In this document: in pieces, positions 6,395 through 9,798 of the stretch
How positions within the stretch are numbered: position 1 is the stretch's first letter
Layout: each line of letters opens with the position of its first letter
Origin: Bacteroidales bacterium
GTDB lineage: Bacteria > Bacteroidota > Bacteroidia > Bacteroidales > F082
Assembly (NCBI GenBank): GCA_900769945.1
Contig: CAAGIO010000025.1
Span: forward strand, 1-9,798
Length of the DNA: 9,798 nt
Direction of reading: 5' to 3'
Program-made: the position numbers and the translations under genes
The notes under the pieces: model-generated
What the model saw: the letters and a program-made list of their open reading frames with translations, nothing else
Told to the model about the DNA's origin: nothing
The model's database searches: none

Positions 6395-7351
6395 TTATTG
6401 ATAAAGTGTCCCCGTGTTCACTACAGGCTGGGCAGCGTCATCGGCGCAGAGCACCACCATAAGATTACTTACCATAGCCGCCTTCTTTTCGTCGTCAAGC
6501 TCCACTACCTCTTCATCTTTCAGTTTGTCGAGAGCCATCTTCACCATCGACACCGCGCCTTCTACAATTTTCTCGCGTGCGGAAATTATCGCGGCGGCCT
6601 GCTGACGGCGAAGCATAACGGCAGCTATCTCAGGAGAATAGGCGAGATAATTAATCCTTGCCTCAATGACTTCAAGGCCCGACATTGCGAGACGGTCGTT
6701 TAATTTACCGAGCAGAATCTCATTTATCTCGGAGCCTCCCGACCGAAGTGTTAACTCTCCACAGGCAGTATCGTCATTGTCATCGTATGCGAACATCCCG
6801 GCGACCTCGCGCAACGCCGCATCACTCTGGACCCTCACGAAACTCTCGAAAGCAGCCATACGGCTTGACACCGCAGCACCCAGCCCCGCATTGGAACCGC
6901 CCATGGTGTTCGCCGCCATTGTCTGAGAATCAATCTCAAACATCGCCTTGTACGTGTCTTTCAACTTCCACACTATTATCTGCCCAATCATGATAGGGTT
7001 TCCCGTCTTGTCGTTCACCTTGATAGGGTCAGCGTTAAGGTTGCGAGCACGAAGCGACACCTTCTTCACCGACATAAAGGGATTTGTCCAAAAGAAACCC
7101 GTCCTTGTCATAGTGCCACGGTATTTTCCGAAGAACAACATCACAGCACCTTCGTTCGGCTCAAACTTCACAAAACCGCAACAGATAATGACATCAGCGA
7201 CGATAAGACAGATTCCGAGAATTATCGCCCACACATCGTATGTGTATTTTATAAAACAAAACACCGAGGTAGCAATAATCAACAAAACCATAAACAACAT
7301 TACAAAACCATTAAGTTTCAAGCCTTTAAATTCAAACTCTTTGTTTTCCAT
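6395..7351 (-). CDS. SPFH/band-7 domain membrane protein
   Basis: A 318-residue stomatin/prohibitin/flotillin/HflK-C family protein. Two hydrophobic segments (about 15-35 and 41-60) are followed by the SPFH domain: VKFEPNEGAVMLFFGKYRGT (61-80), GFFWTNPF, KVSLRARNLNADPIKVNDKTG, then PIMIGQIIVWKLKD. FESFVRVQSDAALREVAGMF (168-187) and LEVIEARINYLAYSPEIAAV (226-245) continue it, with a helical stretch near 246-290. SPFH proteins form large membrane rings that organise microdomains and often control membrane proteases. About 25 extra Gly/Ala/Ser/Met-rich residues (142-166) sit between the FEID strand and FESFVRVQ, longer than in the relatives I remember. It is the first gene of the six-gene cluster and lies closest to the promoter. 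Confidence 0.92.
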   Translation of the reverse strand: MENKEFEFKGLKLNGFVMLFMVLLIIATSVFCFIKYTYDVWAIILGICLIVADVIICCGFVKFEPNEGAVMLFFGKYRGTMTRTGFFWTNPFMSVKKVSLRARNLNADPIKVNDKTGNPIMIGQIIVWKLKDTYKAMFEIDSQTMAANTMGGSNAGLGAAVSSRMAAFESFVRVQSDAALREVAGMFAYDDNDDTACGELTLRSGGSEINEILLGKLNDRLAMSGLEVIEARINYLAYSPEIAAVMLRRQQAAAIISAREKIVEGAVSMVKMALDKLKDEEVVELDDEKKAAMVSNLMVVLCADDAAQPVVNTGTLYQ

Positions 7352-7370
7352 AGCTCTAATTTTATTAATT

Positions 7371-7400
7371 TTTTGATATTATTTTGATATTATTTTGATT
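7371..7400 (-). repeat. 11-bp direct repeats in the leader of the SPFH operon (possible operator)
   Basis: On the plus strand TTTTGATATTA occurs at 7371-7381 and 7382-7392, followed by a partial third copy TTTTGATT at 7393-7400. The 11-bp period places copies on the same helical face. The array begins 3 bp after the -7 box and covers the probable transcription start, an ideal place for a repressor. The operon's own RHH protein is the obvious candidate. A/T-rich slippage without function is the alternative. Confidence 0.6.
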
Positions 7401-7403
7401 CCG

Positions 7404-7411
7404 CAAAGATA
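7404..7411 (-). promoter_or_regulatory. -7 box of the SPFH operon promoter
   Basis: On the minus strand TATCTTTG (7411-7404) is a perfect match to the Bacteroidota -7 consensus TAnnTTTG, about 53 bp before the SPFH start codon. No clear TTTG -33 box lies at the usual distance; the upstream DNA is T-rich. The expected leader is about 45 nt and contains the 11-bp repeats. Confidence 0.65.
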
Positions 7412-7700
7412 CGATTAATTTTATTAGTTGGATAAAAAAATGAAATTTTTTAAGAAAAAAAATAATTTTGCTCTCATTGAGCTATAACAGATTAAGTATC
7501 AACATTCTGCTATCCACAAAACAACAAAGATTCAGGTTCAAATCTTAAACAAGTTTGAATAGGCTCATTACAAAATACTAATTCCTTGCTCCCATATTCC
7601 CACAAAAAAAATAACCGGGCAGCAGCAATCAGAGAGCTACATTAAAAATTCAAAAATAAGATGGACGTTTGACCATCAATAACAGGATGATGTCAACAAA
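7412..7700. other. Gene-free region between SPFH promoter and idi stop
   Basis: I find no coding sequence or RNA gene in these 289 bp. Two structures stand out: a hairpin TTCAAA-t-CTT-AAAC-AAG-TTTGAA at 7537-7559, and a stem TTGAC/CATC...GATG/GTCAA at 7669-7696 just after the idi stop. The second could help end the ychF-idi transcript, but on the minus strand it is not followed by a U-run, only by an A/T-rich stretch about 10 nt on. Confidence 0.5.
7669..7696 (-). terminator. Weak candidate terminator hairpin after idi
   Basis: Minus strand TTGAC-AT-CATC, an 8-base loop, then GATG-GTCAA: a 5+4 bp stem with a 2-base bulge, starting 4 bp after the idi stop. The U-tract expected of an intrinsic terminator is missing, so the call rests on position alone. 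Confidence 0.3.
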
Positions 7701-8210
7701 TTAAAGAGTCTCTAAAAGTTTGTCGAAAGCAATTTTAAACCAAGCGGTATAGTTTTGAGGGTTTCTTTCTATATCTGCTTTAATATTCTCGACGGTGTCA
7801 TATCTGAAAGATTCCACTTCATCTTTATTAATAATAGGTAGGTCGTCAGAAGTGCCTATGAAGACGTGGTCGAATTCATGTTCGACGAGTCCTTGCATCA
7901 CGTCAGCCTTATAGATAAAGCTAAAAGCCTCTTTCAGTTCGCATTGCATACCCATTTCCTCTTGCAGGCGGCGATTAGTAGCATCATGAAGAGACTCACC
8001 GTCGCGAGGGTGGCTACAGCAGGTATTGGTCCAGAGACCAGGGGTATGGTATTTGGACAAAGCCCGTTGTTGGAGGAGCATTTCGTTTTTGCTATTGAAG
8101 ATAAAGATAGAGAATGCGCGATGAAGGGTGGGATTGATATGAGCTTCCATTTTCTCCATCAGGCCAACCTTATTATCAAGTTCATCAACGAGCACAACGT
8201 ATTCTGTCAT
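7701..8210 (-). CDS. idi: Isopentenyl-diphosphate delta-isomerase, type I (Nudix fold)
   Basis: This 169-residue enzyme interconverts isopentenyl and dimethylallyl diphosphate in the cytosol and so balances the isoprenoid building blocks. The type I signature is complete. TNTCCSHP carries catalytic Cys65 (E. coli C67). The metal ligands match those of the E. coli enzyme: H24, H30, H67, E110 and E112 in VEHEFDHVF. The Nudix-like helix is RRLQEEMG (80-87). Trp and Tyr near the C-terminus (YTAWF) are also typical. I prefer the ATG at 8210 because it overlaps the ychF stop as TGATG, a common coupling arrangement; a GTG start one codon earlier (8213) is possible. In organisms using the MEP pathway this isomerase is helpful but not essential. 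Confidence 0.95.
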   Translation of the reverse strand: MTEYVVLVDELDNKVGLMEKMEAHINPTLHRAFSIFIFNSKNEMLLQQRALSKYHTPGLWTNTCCSHPRDGESLHDATNRRLQEEMGMQCELKEAFSFIYKADVMQGLVEHEFDHVFIGTSDDLPIINKDEVESFRYDTVENIKADIERNPQNYTAWFKIAFDKLLETL

Positions 8211-9277
8211 CACACATTAAATCTAATATTGATAATATCGCCGTCTTTGACCACATAGTTTTTGCCTTCCACGGCGAATTTACCGGCCTCTTTCACTGCT
8301 TGTTCGGAGCCATAGTGCAGGAAGTCGTCGGTGCTCATCACTTCAGCGCGGATAAAGCCGCGTTGGAGGTCGGAGTGTATGACGCCTGCTGCTTCGGGAG
8401 CGGTATCGCCCACGTGTATAGTCCAAGCGCGGGTCTCATCGGGGCCGGTGGTGAAGAACGACTGCAGGTTAAGGGTGCTGTATGCAAGACGTACGAGTTT
8501 GTTCACGCCCGGTTCTGTGAGGCCGGCGTCTTCCATAAACAGTTCGCGGTCTGCCTCATCAAGTTCGGCTATTTCCGACTCAAGTTTTCCGGCAAGAACA
8601 AGCATATCCTCACCGTGAAGAGCGGCTTTCACAGCCTCAGAATATTTGTTACCATTGATAGCCGAGGCGTCATCAACGTTACACACATACATGATAGGCT
8701 TCAATGTAAGCAGTTGAATATCTTGAACATACCTCTTATCTTCCTCCGACACGGCAGCATTACGGGCGTTCTGCATGTTCTCGAGGGCATCTTTAAAAAC
8801 CGTGAGCACCTCGCAGGCGCGTTTCGCATCCTTGTCGCCGCTTTTCACAAGCTTCTCCATACGCTGTATCTTCCTTGTTACGAGGTCGAGGTCGCGCACC
8901 TGCAGCTCAAGGTCAACGAGTTCCATATCGCGAACAGGGTCGATGCTGCCTTCGCTATGAGGGATATTAGGGTCATCGAAGCAGCGAAGCACATGTATCA
9001 GAGCGTCAACGGTTTGAACCTCCGCGAGAAGTTTGTTACCGACGCCCTGCCCACCCTTGCTCAAACCGGGAAGGTCAACAATCTCGACCGTGGCAGGAAC
9101 AATACGTTTCGAATGAGAGATATTATCGATTAGTTTCAGGCGTTCGTCTCTCACCTCGCACATTCCGATATTTGTTTTCGATGCGAAGCCAATCTCCGCC
9201 TTAGTATTTGATATACAATTAAATATAGTGGTTTTCCCTGTATTAGAGAGACCAATAATTCCACAATTCAGTGCCAT
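8210..9277 (-). CDS. ychF: Divergent YchF/OLA1-type P-loop ATPase
   Basis: A 355-residue Obg-related nucleotidase of the YchF/OLA1 group (family length about 363). Visible features are the P-loop GLSNTGKT (9-16), the switch II motif DLPGL (68-72), and NVDD (200-203) in place of NKxD. That last change is the hallmark that lets YchF use ATP. A coiled helical region follows at about 110-190. The C-terminal TGS-like domain (about 272-355) contains AWTIHVG, AAGVIHSDLQRGFIRAEV and a DGDIINIRFNV ending. YchF proteins bind ribosomes and affect translation and oxidative-stress responses. It departs from most bacterial YchF: the P-loop is usually GLPNVGKS and the YPFxTIxPN stretch after it is replaced by GFASKTNIGM (30-39). 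It could be a second, specialised copy. It is translationally coupled to idi. Confidence 0.9.
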   Translation of the reverse strand: MALNCGIIGLSNTGKTTIFNCISNTKAEIGFASKTNIGMCEVRDERLKLIDNISHSKRIVPATVEIVDLPGLSKGGQGVGNKLLAEVQTVDALIHVLRCFDDPNIPHSEGSIDPVRDMELVDLELQVRDLDLVTRKIQRMEKLVKSGDKDAKRACEVLTVFKDALENMQNARNAAVSEEDKRYVQDIQLLTLKPIMYVCNVDDASAINGNKYSEAVKAALHGEDMLVLAGKLESEIAELDEADRELFMEDAGLTEPGVNKLVRLAYSTLNLQSFFTTGPDETRAWTIHVGDTAPEAAGVIHSDLQRGFIRAEVMSTDDFLHYGSEQAVKEAGKFAVEGKNYVVKDGDIINIRFNV

Positions 9278-9587
9278 AAAGTATTTTTTTGCAAATATAG
9301 GAAAAAGAACGCATCAACAAATGACAATCGAGAAGATTTTTCATCTCGACAAGGATTTTATTCGCAAGTACCATCAACATGGACAAGCAAACGATGACAT
9401 AAAAGGGGTGACGGCCGGGCAAATGGTGGCAGTCGATGCCGTGACATCTTGTTCCGGCGGTCTCCGTAAAGGTTAGAGGTGCTGATAGGAACGGTATCGT
9501 TTGGCACCGTAGATTCACGAGCAGAAGGAGGGCCGCAAGCATAATAAAAAACAGACAGCCCGAAGGTGTTGAAAAAAAATGTCTCAT
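9243..9587 (-). CDS. Possible small membrane protein with a Cys/His cluster
   Basis: An open frame of 114 residues with no family I recognise. Support for it being real: its ATG lies 21 bp after a perfect -7 box, and its first two thirds show structured composition. Hydrophobic segments are at about 11-26 (CLFFIMLAALLLLVNL) and 62-79 (FYVIVCLSMLMVLANKIL). Between them is a metal-site-like cluster CHGIDCHHLPGRH (C48, H49, C53, H54, H55, H60). Against it: the last 35 bp overlap the ychF start, the tail after residue 90 reads through the ychF promoter, and the opposite strand is also open (9228-9476). It may be a decayed gene whose true end has been lost. Confidence 0.42.
   Translation of the reverse strand: MRHFFSTPSGCLFFIMLAALLLLVNLRCQTIPFLSAPLTFTETAGTRCHGIDCHHLPGRHPFYVIVCLSMLMVLANKILVEMKNLLDCHLLMRSFSYICKKILYGTELWNYWSL
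9292..9321 (-). promoter_or_regulatory. Promoter of ychF-idi
   Basis: On the minus strand TTTG (9321-9318) and TATATTTG (9299-9292) are separated by 18 bp and match the Bacteroidota -33/-7 consensus. The -7 box ends 15 bp before the ychF ATG, implying a very short leader. The promoter lies inside the 3' part of the upstream small ORF. Confidence 0.6.
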
Positions 9588-9607
9588 AATATTTGATTTT
9601 TGTTCCG

Positions 9608-9615
9608 CAAAGATA
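9608..9615 (-). promoter_or_regulatory. -7 box ahead of the small membrane ORF
   Basis: TATCTTTG on the minus strand (9615-9608) matches TAnnTTTG perfectly and is flanked by the CGTATCTTTGCGGAA context also seen in front of the SPFH operon (7400-7413). No good -33 box is visible. Transcription would begin near 9602 and run into the 9587 ORF and then ychF. Confidence 0.5.
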
Positions 9616-9657
9616 CGATGGTTTTATACAGATGGCACGTCTTTTCCAAAAAAGTTA

Positions 9658-9798
9658 TCAACATTTTTCATCATCTATTTTAAATAGTCGCTCCTTAATT
9701 TCTACCTTTGGTACGCAACCTGGAGCATAGGCTGATATAGGTAGTTTAAAATTGTCATCCAAAAATCTGCAAAAAGATGCTTGAGTTTCCTCATCATC
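9658..9798 (-). CDS. 3' end of an unidentified gene, cut by the window edge
   Basis: The last 46 codons of a minus-strand gene, ending in TGA at 9660-9658 and open to the window edge. The visible C-terminus reads FCRFLDDNFKLPISAYAPGC, then VPKVEIKERLFKIDDEKC. It is hydrophilic, with no signal or membrane segment, and A/T-rich at third codon positions compared with ychF. I do not recognise the family. The uninterrupted frame and plausible composition suggest a real gene, but it is too short to prove. No intrinsic terminator is visible in the 43 bp between its stop and the next -7 box. Confidence 0.5.
   Translation of the reverse strand, partial: DDEETQASFCRFLDDNFKLPISAYAPGCVPKVEIKERLFKIDDEKC

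Noticed and set aside
7371..7400. Tandem repeats considered as a CRISPR array or replication iterons
   Set aside because: There are no spacers, only about 2.7 short units, and no replication gene nearby; an operator or simple A/T repeat is more plausible.
7537..7559. Hairpin TTCAAA...TTTGAA considered as a terminator or RNA element
   Set aside because: The stem is A/T-rich with a bulge and no U-run, so chance in A/T-rich intergenic DNA is likely.
8300..9133. 277-codon plus-strand open frame opposite ychF
   Set aside because: It is fully antisense to a well-supported ychF gene and its protein shows no recognisable domain. Long antisense frames are common opposite GC-biased codon use.
9328..9349. 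Inverted repeat TCGAGA...TCTCGA considered as a terminator
   Set aside because: The stem is only 6 bp, no U-tract follows, and it lies within the possible small ORF just upstream of the ychF promoter.
9228..9476. 82-codon plus-strand open frame overlapping the ychF start
   Set aside because: It begins inside ychF and has no promoter on that strand. The opposite frame has a -7 box and membrane-like segments.

Overview
The window looks like chromosomal DNA of a Bacteroidales bacterium (Bacteroides/Prevotella-like; genus not resolvable). Reasons: several -7 boxes fit the Bacteroidota consensus TAnnTTTG, clear Shine-Dalgarno sequences are missing, the lipoprotein has FN3-like repeats plus a formylglycine-generating-enzyme-like domain in the style of this group, and the IS4-type transposase resembles Bacteroidales elements. 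Apart from the transposase remnant at the left end, every gene I accept lies on the minus strand, so transcription runs right to left.

Layout, left to right. (1) 1-421 is a decayed, internally deleted IS4-family transposase on the plus strand. (2) 422-698 has no gene; it holds two hairpins and the intrinsic terminator of the next gene. (3) 699-2690 encodes a lipoprotein with an N-terminal Ig/FN3-like domain, three 101-residue FN3-like repeats and a C-terminal FGE/SUMF1-like domain that lacks one of the two catalytic cysteines. (4) 2854-7351 is a compact six-gene cluster, in transcription order: SPFH/band-7 membrane protein, tandem bacterial-PH membrane protein, CPBP (Abi/CAAX) intramembrane protease, Arc-type ribbon-helix-helix regulator, small three-helix membrane protein, and a BAHD-like acyltransferase. 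Gaps are 30, 1, 16, 2 and 12 bp. A -7 box and an 11-bp direct repeat of nearly three units lie in front. (5) 7412-7700 has no gene. (6) 7701-9277 is ychF-idi, joined by a TGATG stop/start overlap: a divergent YchF-type P-loop ATPase and type I isopentenyl-diphosphate isomerase. (7) 9243-9587 is a possible small membrane protein with its own -7 box. (8) 9658-9798 is the 3' end of an unidentified gene that continues past the window.

The most interesting part is the 2854-7351 cluster. Five of its six products are membrane-embedded, DNA-binding or lipid/acyl-related rather than housekeeping enzymes. SPFH scaffolds are known to partner membrane proteases (HflK/C with FtsH, stomatins with NfeD-type proteases). 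Here the protease is a complete CPBP enzyme, accompanied by a PH-fold protein, a candidate autoregulator and an acyltransferase with plant-type BAHD motifs. I infer a self-regulated membrane-microdomain or envelope-stress module that modifies an unknown small molecule or lipid. No substrate or phenotype can be read from the sequence.
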